Part shown: piece after piece, positions 1-5,789 of the stretch
Numbering within the stretch: position 1 is the first letter of the stretch
Layout of the letters: each line of letters starts with the position of its first letter
Assembly (NCBI GenBank): GCA_012518475.1
Contig: JAAYSB010000373.1
Coordinates: forward strand, 1-9,577
Source of the DNA: Intrasporangiaceae bacterium
Lineage (GTDB): Bacteria; Actinomycetota; Actinomycetes; Actinomycetales; Dermatophilaceae
DNA: 9,577 nucleotides
Reading direction: 5' to 3'
Position numbers and translations under genes: made by a program
Notes under the pieces: generated by a model
Told to the model about the DNA's origin: nothing
What the model saw: only the letters and a program-made list of their open reading frames with translations
Database searches by the model: none

Positions 1-1178
1 CGATCGAGACGGCGCTGCGGCGGCGACGCTACCGGGTGCACCGGCACGCGCCGGGCACCCTGAGCGCCGAGGGCGGCTACCTCAAGGAGACCGGCAACCT
101 CGTCTTCCACATCGCCATCGTGGGCATTATCCTCGGCGTCGCAGCCGGCCACCTGTGGGGGTGGAAGGGCGACGCGGTCGTGCCGGAGGGCCAGACGTTC
201 GCCAAGACCCGCTTCGACACCTTTGCCCCCGGCCCCCTCGTCGGTGACGACACCGTTCCGCCGTTCACCCTGAAGGTCAACCGATTCGACGCCGAGTTCG
301 AGACCGATGTCACCGGCCGCGGCCAGTTCGGCATGCCTCGGGACTTCACCGCCTATGTCACGGCGACCGAGGACGGCGTCTCCAGGGAGGCGGAGGTCAA
401 GGTCAACCATCCCCTCGAGCTCGACGGAGCGACCGTGTTCCTGCTCGGCAACGGGTATGCCCCCGTCATCACCGTCCGGGACGCTGACGGCGAGGTCCTG
501 TACTCGGGGGCCACGGCGTTCCTCCCGCAGGACAACAACTACCAGTCGGTCGGAGCGATCAAGGTCCCCGCTGCCGAGCCGGGTCTCGGCTTCGTCGGCT
601 GGTTCCTGCCCACCGCCGAGATCGACCCGACCGCAGGGCCGCGGTCGGTCTTCCCCGACGTGCTGGCCCCAGCGCTTGCGCTGACCGCCTACGAGGGGGA
701 GCTCTTCCCGGACGGGCGCCCGCAGTCGGTGTTCCGGCTCAACCTGGACCAGATGAGCCAGCTGACCAACGCCGACGGCTCTGATGCCGCCCGGCTGTGG
801 ATCGAGCTGGGGGAGACGGTCGAGATCCCCGGCGGCCGCGGGACGATCACCTTCGAGAGCGTCGACCGCTTCGCCGGCTTCTCCGTCCGGCACGACCCCG
901 CGACCCTCTTCACCCTCATCTCGTCGCTGCTCGCGCTCGGTGGTCTCCTCCTCACGCTCCTCGTCCCGAGGCGACGAGTTTTCGCCCGGGCGTCTCCGAG
1001 CGGGCCGGAGGGACGTACCGTAGTCACCATGGCGGCGATGGCCAAGGCCGACGACACCGGGCTCGAGTCGCTGCTCGAGGCCCTGCGTGATGACCTTCAC
1101 GATGACCTGCGCGACGATTCGCGCAATGATCTGCACAGCACCACCACGACGCCCGACCGGGAAGACAGAGGACGATGA
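1..1178 (+). CDS. resB: ResB/Ccs1 cytochrome c biogenesis protein, 3' part (5' end outside window)
   Basis: ResB (Ccs1) works with CcsB/CcsA in System II to deliver haem across the membrane and attach it to apocytochrome c. The reading frame is open from position 3 with no start needed; the first residues, IETALRRRRYRV, read as family sequence, so the GTG at 36 is probably internal and the gene is cut by the window edge. Numbering from that GTG, a membrane helix spans about residues 20-42 (after the motif KETGNLVFH), a large extracytoplasmic domain follows, and a final helix lies at about 290-312, ending in the basic stop-transfer PRRR. Family members are usually well over 500 residues, so roughly the C-terminal two thirds is present. 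The cytoplasmic tail carries an acidic tetrapeptide repeat (about residues 348-367). The stop codon overlaps the ccsB start (ATGA), indicating an operon with coupled translation. Confidence 0.93.
   Translation, partial: IETALRRRRYRVHRHAPGTLSAEGGYLKETGNLVFHIAIVGIILGVAAGHLWGWKGDAVVPEGQTFAKTRFDTFAPGPLVGDDTVPPFTLKVNRFDAEFETDVTGRGQFGMPRDFTAYVTATEDGVSREAEVKVNHPLELDGATVFLLGNGYAPVITVRDADGEVLYSGATAFLPQDNNYQSVGAIKVPAAEPGLGFVGWFLPTAEIDPTAGPRSVFPDVLAPALALTAYEGELFPDGRPQSVFRLNLDQMSQLTNADGSDAARLWIELGETVEIPGGRGTITFESVDRFAGFSVRHDPATLFTLISSLLALGGLLLTLLVPRRRVFARASPSGPEGRTVVTMAAMAKADDTGLESLLEALRDDLHDDLRDDSRNDLHSTTTTPDREDRGR
1077..1136 (+). repeat. Five 12-bp tandem units in the resB 3' end
   Basis: Five consecutive in-frame 12-base units lie at 1077, 1089, 1101, 1113 and 1125, with a rough consensus of GATGACCTGCGC. 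They encode five tetrapeptides of the pattern [E/D/N][A/D][L/S][R/H] in the cytoplasmic tail of ResB. The units are diverged, the first most of all. The arrangement is read directly from the sequence; a function is not known. Confidence 0.75.
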
Positions 1179-2206
1179 CGCACCAAGAGCTCGCGACGTA
1201 CTCCAACTACGCGCTGTACTCCGCCATGGCGATCCTTGCTCTGGCCATGCTCGCCTACGCCGGGTACCTCGCGGGGCTCATGCCGGCGCGGTCCGAGCAC
1301 AAGGCCGCCCGTCAGGAGTCACGCGAGCGGGACAAGGCCCTTGTCGGTGTCGGCGCAGGGGAGAGCGCCACCGGGCAGGTGCACGACACCCCGGCTGACG
1401 CCCTCGTCGACGTCCCGGCCACCCCGGCTCCCAGGCGGCACATCGACGACGGGGTCTCGGCCGGAGCCCGCAAGCTCGCCGGCATCGGCAGCTCGCTGTC
1501 CTGGCTCGCCACCGTGTTCCTCGTCGTCTCCGTCGCCCTACGCAGCCTGTCGGTCATGCGAGCCCCGCTCGGCAACATGTTCGAGTTCTCCGTCGTCGCG
1601 GTGACCCTCGTCATGCTCGCCTTCTGCCTCTGGTCGCTCAAGCGCGACCTGCGCTGGCTCGGCATCTTCGTCGTCACCCCGGCCCTCCTCGTCCTCGGTA
1701 TCGCCCTGGTCTGGTGGTACACCGAGGCAGCCGAGCTCATGCCGTCCCTTCAGTCCTACTGGCTGGTCATCCACGTCTCTGTCGCTGTGCTCGCCATGGC
1801 GGTCTTCTTCATCGGCGCGATGATGGGGCTGCTCTACCTCGCGCAGGACCGCGTCGAGACCACCGGCAAGGTCTCGATCCTCAACCGGTTCCCCAACTCC
1901 AGGGCGCTCGAGCGGCTCACCTACGGCCTGCACGTCGTCGCCTTCCCGCTGTGGACGTTCACCCTCATCGCAGGAGCCATCTGGGCCCGTCAGGCCTGGG
2001 CGTCGTACTGGAACTGGGACCCCAAGGAGGTCTGGACCTTCGTCATCTGGGTCGTCTACGCCGCCTACCTGCACGCCCGAGTCACCAGTGGCTGGTCGAA
2101 GCAGAGGGCCACCTACATCGCCCTGGCCGGCTTCGTGTGCATCCTCATCAACTACGGGATCGTCAACCTGTTCTTCGTCTCCCAGCACTCGTACTCGGGC
2201 CTGTGA
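1175..2206 (+). CDS. ccsB: CcsB (ResC/CcsA-type) cytochrome c biogenesis and haem-handling protein
   Basis: This is the multi-spanning partner of ResB; the complex exports haem and presents it to apocytochrome c outside the membrane. The 343-residue protein has a first helix at about 8-32, then a hydrophilic linker of about 70 residues (35-105), then a block of membrane helices. The haem-binding WWD-type signature is at about residues 275-288 (WASYWNWDPKEVWT). Histidines H200 and H338 (in the C-terminal SQHSYSG) flank that segment and H253 and H300 lie near it; some of these should be the conserved haem ligands of the family. The segment PLGNMFEF (131-138) matches the conserved family motif ahead of the core. 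The ATG overlaps the resB stop by four bases. AGAGGA at 1167-1172 is too close to be a good ribosome site, so coupling is likely. Confidence 0.96.
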   Translation: MTHQELATYSNYALYSAMAILALAMLAYAGYLAGLMPARSEHKAARQESRERDKALVGVGAGESATGQVHDTPADALVDVPATPAPRRHIDDGVSAGARKLAGIGSSLSWLATVFLVVSVALRSLSVMRAPLGNMFEFSVVAVTLVMLAFCLWSLKRDLRWLGIFVVTPALLVLGIALVWWYTEAAELMPSLQSYWLVIHVSVAVLAMAVFFIGAMMGLLYLAQDRVETTGKVSILNRFPNSRALERLTYGLHVVAFPLWTFTLIAGAIWARQAWASYWNWDPKEVWTFVIWVVYAAYLHARVTSGWSKQRATYIALAGFVCILINYGIVNLFFVSQHSYSGL

Positions 2207-2209
2207 CGA

Positions 2210-2221
2210 GGCGACGTCGCC
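2210..2221. promoter_or_regulatory. 12-bp perfect palindrome, possible operator
   Basis: GGCGACGTCGCC reads the same on both strands. It begins 4 bases after the ccsB stop codon and ends 23 bases before the putative -10 box of the next gene, so it abuts the expected -35 position. It could be a repressor or activator site for the DUF4229 gene. The spacer-less stem makes a transcript hairpin less likely. Chance occurrence in GC-rich DNA cannot be excluded. Confidence 0.35.
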
Positions 2222-2244
2222 GTCCGGCCCGCCCTTCGCATACC

Positions 2245-2250
2245 TAGGCA
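2245..2250 (+). promoter_or_regulatory. Putative -10 box (TAGGCA) of the DUF4229 gene
   Basis: TAGGCA is followed by six bases (GTTTCC) and then the ATG at 2257. Transcription would therefore start at or next to the start codon and give a leaderless mRNA. No Shine-Dalgarno sequence precedes the ATG, which agrees. No good -35 box is visible. Confidence 0.5.
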
Positions 2251-2256
2251 GTTTCC

Positions 2257-2556
2257 ATGATCCGCTACACGATCCTTCGCCTGCTCATCTTCATCGCGTG
2301 CGCCATCGCGCTCTGGCTCGCCGGGTTGCGCGGGGAGGAGAACCTGCTCCTCCTCGTCGTCGGTGCGGCCCTGGCCTCGATGGTCATCTCGTACTTCCTG
2401 CTGCGTCCGATGCGGGAGCAGTTCAGTGACGAGGTCGCCCACAAGGTCGAGGAGCGCACCCGGGCCAAGCGGGAGAAGCAGTCCCGGCCGTCCGCGCCGC
2501 GGGCCGGCAGTGACGAGGCGGTCGAGGACCAGGAGATCGACGACTCCTTCCGCTGA
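2257..2556 (+). CDS. DUF4229 domain membrane protein
   Basis: This is a 99-residue protein of unknown function. Two hydrophobic helices at about residues 4-24 and 29-48 are joined by a short charged turn (LRGEEN). They are followed by the segment SYFLLRPMREQFSDEVAHKV typical of DUF4229, and then a highly charged tail of about 40 residues rich in Arg, Lys, Glu and Asp that should be cytoplasmic. It lies 50 bases after ccsB on the same strand, but it has its own likely leaderless promoter, so it may be expressed apart from the cytochrome c operon. The family is commonly found near menA in actinobacteria, which hints at a respiratory or membrane role, but no activity is known. Family assignment is from motif recognition. 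Confidence 0.85.
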   Translation: MIRYTILRLLIFIACAIALWLAGLRGEENLLLLVVGAALASMVISYFLLRPMREQFSDEVAHKVEERTRAKREKQSRPSAPRAGSDEAVEDQEIDDSFR

Positions 2557-2607
2557 CCGGAGGGCGTCTGAGGCAGCACGGTTTCGGAAGCATGACCTCG
2601 TGCGTGC

Positions 2608-2613
2608 GAAACT
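2608..2613 (+). promoter_or_regulatory. Weak candidate -10 box (GAAACT) of the PLDc_N gene
   Basis: GAAACT ends six bases before the GTG at 2620, the same spacing seen at other genes here. AGGGG at 2614-2618 leaves one base before the GTG, too close for a normal ribosome site. A leaderless start is therefore the better guess, but the hexamer is a poor match and no -35 is seen. Confidence 0.25.
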
Positions 2614-2619
2614 AGGGGC

Positions 2620-2874
2620 GTGCTCCGCGTCCTCCCCGTCCTGATCGGCCTCGCTCTGGCTGTCTATGCGCTCGTGGACTGCATCCAGACGCCGGAGGAG
2701 GAGGTGCGCGGCATCCCGAAGATCTTCTGGATCGTCCTCATCGTCATCGGCACCTTCGTCGGCCCGATCGCCTGGCTCATCGCCGGGAAGGAGCGCAAGC
2801 TCCCCGGCCGGCGGCCCCGGCCGCGCGGACCGCTCGGTCCCGACGACGACCCGGACTTCCTGCGCGGAATCTGA
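2620..2874 (+). CDS. Small PLDc_N-domain (phospholipase D nuclease N-terminal) membrane protein
   Basis: The 84-residue protein has two helices, at about 3-20 (VLPVLIGLALAVYALVDC) and 34-56 (FWIVLIVIGTFVGPIAWLIAG). This is the pattern of the PLDc_N family: the membrane-anchoring part of cardiolipin synthase-like proteins occurring alone. A Pro/Arg-rich stretch and an acidic end (GPDDDPDFLRGI) follow. There is no HKD catalytic motif, so no phospholipase or nuclease activity should be assumed. The GTG start is chosen because the family's usual N-terminus begins right there and the next in-frame start would cut the first helix. It lies 63 bases after the DUF4229 gene and 48 bases before menA, all on the same strand. 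Its role is unknown. Confidence 0.82.
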   Translation: MLRVLPVLIGLALAVYALVDCIQTPEEEVRGIPKIFWIVLIVIGTFVGPIAWLIAGKERKLPGRRPRPRGPLGPDDDPDFLRGI

Positions 2875-2883
2875 TCCCGCCCA

Positions 2884-2901
2884 CTTCCTCCCTCCTCCCT
2901 C
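2884..2901 (+). other. Pure pyrimidine tract before menA (G-rich on minus strand)
   Basis: Eighteen consecutive C/T bases lie between the PLDc_N stop and menA. The minus strand shows four close G-runs (GGG, GG, GGG, GG) separated by single A bases. The RNA copy contains repeated CCUCC, which is complementary to purine-rich ribosome sites. The tract is directly visible; any structural role is inference. Confidence 0.6.
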
Positions 2902-2922
2902 ACCTCAAGGACTCACCCGCTC

Positions 2923-3810
2923 GTGGCAACCGCTGCTCAATGGATCGAGGGTGCGCGCCCGCGCACCCTGCCCGCCGCCGTCGCTCCTGTGGTCATCGGC
3001 ACCGCCGCCGCCATGGTGCTCGGCCGGCACAACATGGGGTATGCGCTGCTCGCCCTCGTCGTCTCGACGAGCCTGCAGATTGCGGTCAACTACGCCAACG
3101 ACTACAGCGACGGTATCCGTGGAACCGACGCCGACCGCGCCGGCCCGGCACGCCTGACCGGCGGGCGGCTCGCCGACCCGCGCAACGTCAAGTTCATGGC
3201 GTTCCTCTTCTTCTTCATCGCCGGACTGGCCGGTTTCGCGCTCGTCGCGCTTACGAGCTCGTGGATCCTCCTCCTGCTCGGTGCCCTGGCGATCATCGCG
3301 GCCTGGCGCTACACCGGCGGCGACAACCCCTATGGCTACCGCGGCCTCGGTGAGGTCTACGTCTTCGTCTTCTTCGGCCTGTTCGCCACCCTCGGCACGC
3401 TCTGGACCCAGGCCAAGGAGATCACCCTCGCCGGCATCCTCGGCGCCGTCGGTGTCGGTGCCGTGGCAGCGGCGATCCTCGTCGCGAACAACCTGCGGGA
3501 CATCCCGACCGACACCGAGCACGGCAAGCAGACCCTGGCGGTGCGGCTCGGGGAGCGGCGGACGCGGTTGTTCTACGGGGCCCTCATCGCCGTCTCGGTC
3601 GCCTGCATCATCGGGATCTCGTTCGTCTATCCCCTCACGCTCATCGCACTGCTGGCCCTGGCGATCCTGTGGAAGCCCTACCAGGCGATCCGGTCCGGAG
3701 CCACCGGCCGGGATCTCATCCCTGCTCTCGGTGCCACCGGGATCTATGAGCTGGCCTATGCGGTCCTGCTCTCGATCGGGCTCGTCCTCAGCGACCAGCT
3801 GTTCGGCTGA
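2923..3810 (+). CDS. menA: MenA, 1,4-dihydroxy-2-naphthoate polyprenyltransferase
   Basis: MenA is an integral membrane UbiA-family prenyltransferase that joins a polyprenyl diphosphate to 1,4-dihydroxy-2-naphthoate, releasing CO2 and diphosphate, to give demethylmenaquinone. The 295-residue protein opens with the MenA-typical WIEGARPRTLPAAVAPV. It has the two Asp-rich Mg-diphosphate motifs: NYANDYSD at 56-63 followed by GIRGTDADR, and NNLRDIPTD at 189-197 followed by GKQTLAVRLG. Several hydrophobic segments fit the usual eight to nine helices. The GTG start is supported by family alignment and by AAGGA at 2907-2911, 11 bases upstream. No clear promoter is seen directly upstream, so it may be read from the small genes before it. 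Its last 23 bases overlap the convergent menE. Confidence 0.97.
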   Translation: MATAAQWIEGARPRTLPAAVAPVVIGTAAAMVLGRHNMGYALLALVVSTSLQIAVNYANDYSDGIRGTDADRAGPARLTGGRLADPRNVKFMAFLFFFIAGLAGFALVALTSSWILLLLGALAIIAAWRYTGGDNPYGYRGLGEVYVFVFFGLFATLGTLWTQAKEITLAGILGAVGVGAVAAAILVANNLRDIPTDTEHGKQTLAVRLGERRTRLFYGALIAVSVACIIGISFVYPLTLIALLALAILWKPYQAIRSGATGRDLIPALGATGIYELAYAVLLSIGLVLSDQLFG

Positions 3811-4864
3811 CCTGGGCCCGCAGGCTCCTGCGGTCCGGCTTGCCGGGGCCGAGCCGGGGGATCGACTCCACTGCGACCACCCGCTGCGGAAGCGCATGCG
3901 CCGGCAGGTGGTCCCGGAGTGCGGCCCGCACGTCTGCAAGCGCCGGTCGGTCCGCCCCCACGACGACGACGGTGACCGCCTCACCCCACGTCGGGTCCGG
4001 CGTCGCGACGACCACCACCTCGCCGAGCTCTGGCAGCGTTGCGTGGACGGCGTCCTCGACGAGGTGCGGCGCCACCTTCAGGCCGCCGGTGTTGATGACG
4101 TCGTCGCGGCGGCCGAGCACCGACAGGACCCCGTCATCGATCCGGCCCAGGTCGTCTGTGCGGAACCACCGGGAGCCGTCCGGCTCGGTCCGGAAGGCAG
4201 CGGCCGTCAGCTGGGGCTGACCCACATAGCCCTCGGCCAGGGTGGCACCGGTCAGCTCGACGACCCCGACGCCCAGCTCGTCCGGTCCGGCGATCCGCAT
4301 CCCGCTGACGGGTAGGGGTATCCCGTCATAGACACACCCGCCGGCCGTCTCGCTCATGCCGTACGTCGCGACGAGCGTGACCCCGGCGTCACGGGCCCGG
4401 TCCCGCAGTGTCTGCGGCACCGCTGCACCCCCGACGAGGACGGTGTCCAGGCCCGTGAGCGCCTCCCGGCCCGCAGTCGAGTCGAGCAGCCGGACCACCT
4501 GCGTCGGGACAAGGGAGGCGTAGCGTCGCTCACCGGTCATCCGGTGGGCAGCCTCGGCGAAGCCCTCGGCGGTGAACCGACCACCGGCGAGGGCGACCGG
4601 CTCGATCCCGGCGAGCGCCGATCGGACGTGCACCTGGATCCCGGCGATGTGCGTCGCCGGTGTCGCGAGCAGCCACTGTCCTGGGCCGCCGAGGACCTCA
4701 AGGGTGCTCTGCGCGCTCGCGCGCAGCGCGCGGGCCCGGAGCAGGGCGATCTTGGGCGAACCGGTCGACCCGGATGTCCCGACCTGCAGCGTCCACTCGC
4801 CGGAGCCGCCGGCGGGGGAGAGGAGCGCGTCGCATACCTGCTCGTAGGTCCAGTCGTGAGCCAT
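3788..4864 (-). CDS. menE: MenE, o-succinylbenzoate-CoA ligase
   Basis: This adenylate-forming (ANL superfamily) enzyme activates o-succinylbenzoate with ATP and then CoA, giving the MenB substrate. The 358-residue form, shorter than typical acyl-CoA ligases, is usual in actinobacteria. Motifs in order: phosphate loop TSGSTGSPK at 30-38; YGMSET at 168-173; FRTDDLGRID at 234-243 with the ribose-binding Asp; the hinge GRRDDVINTGGLKV at 251-264; and GPGKPDR at 339-345 with K342 as the expected catalytic lysine of the C-terminal domain. The ATG overlaps the stop of the YwiC-like gene by one base (TGATG) and has no evident ribosome site, so translation is probably coupled. Its 3' end runs 23 bases into menA on the other strand. 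Confidence 0.96.
   Translation of the reverse strand: MAHDWTYEQVCDALLSPAGGSGEWTLQVGTSGSTGSPKIALLRARALRASAQSTLEVLGGPGQWLLATPATHIAGIQVHVRSALAGIEPVALAGGRFTAEGFAEAAHRMTGERRYASLVPTQVVRLLDSTAGREALTGLDTVLVGGAAVPQTLRDRARDAGVTLVATYGMSETAGGCVYDGIPLPVSGMRIAGPDELGVGVVELTGATLAEGYVGQPQLTAAAFRTEPDGSRWFRTDDLGRIDDGVLSVLGRRDDVINTGGLKVAPHLVEDAVHATLPELGEVVVVATPDPTWGEAVTVVVVGADRPALADVRAALRDHLPAHALPQRVVAVESIPRLGPGKPDRRSLRAQVSRTAGR
3818..3833 (+). terminator. Candidate hairpin terminator for menA, inside menE
   Basis: CCGCAGG and CCTGCGG form a perfect inverted repeat around two bases; folded, this gives a six-pair GC-rich stem with a GCTC loop. It begins 7 bases after the menA stop and is followed by a small second hairpin (CCGG-CTTG-CCGG, 3835-3846). 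There is no T-tract, so at best it is an actinobacterial I-shaped terminator. It lies in codons for the MenE C-terminus, which may explain the sequence instead. Confidence 0.4.
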
Positions 4865-5589
4865 CAGATCGTCAGCAGAGCGGTTAGGGCAACGGCCACT
4901 GTCGAGAAGATCTCGCCGATCCCCGCCTGCTTCGGTGTCACCGGGAAGGCGGGCACGATGGCGGCCCGGACGGTGAGCGCGGCGAAGACGAGGCTGAGGG
5001 CCGGGGCGAACGGGATGACGGCGAGGGTCGCCAGGGCGTGGAAGCCGACGGAGAGCCAGTAGTACAACTCGTTGCCGCGCTCACGGATGAGGGTCTTGAC
5101 ATAGAAGACGGTGCCGGCGAAGTACGTCGCGATGACAGCGGCGAGCAGCCAGGCGCGAGGGAAGTCTGTGCCGCCGCCGGCGTCATAGGCGACAAGGGTC
5201 ATCAGGCTCGAGCCGATGGTCGTGGACAGCCCGCTCCACAGCGACCGCTCGTCCCGCAGGGCGCTCGCGATCAGGCCCACCCCGAGCGGGACCGCGAAGA
5301 GTGGAGCCCACCGGATCAGGGCGGGCTGGAGGACGAGGGTGAGCACACCGGCCGCCGCTGCCGCGGCTCCGTAGACGATGACCGGCGGGCGGTGCCGGAC
5401 CCTGCGCTTGGCCTTGAGCCAGATCCCCGTCGCGAAGAACGCGAAGTACCCGAGGAACCAGAACGCGGTCAGCGGCAGGTGGATCCAGGCCGGCCCGCTC
5501 GCGAGGATCCCGACCAGAAGTGGAGTCGCCAGCATCGCCCAGGCACCGTGCTGGTTGGGCACCCATCCTGGGGCGCGTCTGCGACTCAC
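4864..5589 (-). CDS. YwiC-like family multi-pass membrane protein
   Basis: The protein belongs to the YwiC-like family, whose biochemical role is not established. Starting at the GTG at 5589 it has 241 residues. The signature PNQHGAWAML is at 11-20, followed by about seven hydrophobic segments with short basic loops (for example KAKRRVRHRP) and a final segment ending ALTALLTI at the very C-terminus. An upstream in-frame GTG at 5652 would add 21 residues of low-complexity sequence, but the 5589 GTG lies exactly six bases after TACCCT, a good -10 box, and starts just before the conserved PNQHGAW, so I prefer it. The stop overlaps the menE ATG, so it is the first gene of a two-gene unit with menE, suggesting a link to menaquinone or respiration. 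Confidence 0.88.
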   Translation of the reverse strand: MSRRRAPGWVPNQHGAWAMLATPLLVGILASGPAWIHLPLTAFWFLGYFAFFATGIWLKAKRRVRHRPPVIVYGAAAAAAGVLTLVLQPALIRWAPLFAVPLGVGLIASALRDERSLWSGLSTTIGSSLMTLVAYDAGGGTDFPRAWLLAAVIATYFAGTVFYVKTLIRERGNELYYWLSVGFHALATLAVIPFAPALSLVFAALTVRAAIVPAFPVTPKQAGIGEIFSTVAVALTALLTI

Positions 5590-5595
5590 GAGTAC

Positions 5596-5601
5596 AGGGT
5601 A
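5596..5601 (-). promoter_or_regulatory. Putative -10 box (TACCCT) of the ywiC-like/menE unit
   Basis: On the minus strand TACCCT (fits TANNNT) is followed by six bases and then the GTG at 5589. This predicts a leaderless mRNA starting at the GTG and settles the choice between two in-frame start codons. No convincing -35 box was found. Confidence 0.5.
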
Positions 5602-5713
5602 TGTGGCGGTGATCCGGCACCTCTCGCCGCCTCGACTGCCCGGGTGGCGCACTATGGTGGCAGGGTTGTCAGCCGGTGACGCGGTTGTTCGCCGTTGACA
5701 GGGCTATTTCCGC

Positions 5714-5735
5714 GGCGCGTGCGAGTTACCGCGCC
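5714..5735 (-). terminator. Candidate hairpin downstream of menB
   Basis: GGCGCG and CGCGCC form a six-pair GC stem around a 10-base loop, about 55 bases past the menB stop on the minus strand. No T-tract follows. It could end menB transcription before the ywiC-like promoter, but stems like this arise easily in GC-rich DNA. Confidence 0.28.
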
Positions 5736-5789
5736 ACGGGTGGGGTCGGGATGTCGCGGCAGGCCGGACTAGGCCTTGGAGACGATCCC

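Larger units (their letters stand above)
5590..5789. other. Intergenic region between menB and the ywiC-like gene
   Basis: About 200 bases lie between the menB stop and the ywiC-like start, both on the minus strand. It holds the TACCCT -10 box near its 5590 end and the hairpin at 5714-5735. A five-pair inverted repeat (AGGCC/GGCCT, 5761-5776) and a spaced pair of TGTCA (5667-5671) and TGACA (5696-5700) are also present. No convincing small gene or RNA gene was seen. Confidence 0.6.

Noticed and set aside
2620..2874. Phospholipase D or nuclease activity for the PLDc_N protein
   Set aside because: No HKD motif is present; only the membrane-anchoring N-terminal domain exists.
2905..3984. Minus-strand open frame of 359 codons opposite menA
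   Set aside because: The product is Asp/Glu/Arg-rich with no recognisable domain, while menA on the plus strand has clear active-site motifs.
5590..5652. Upstream GTG extension of the ywiC-like protein
   Set aside because: It would place the TACCCT -10 box inside the coding region and adds residues not typical of the family.
5695..5700. Perfect TTGACA as a plus-strand -35 box
   Set aside because: No -10 hexamer lies at 16-19 bases, and no plus-strand gene begins nearby before menC.
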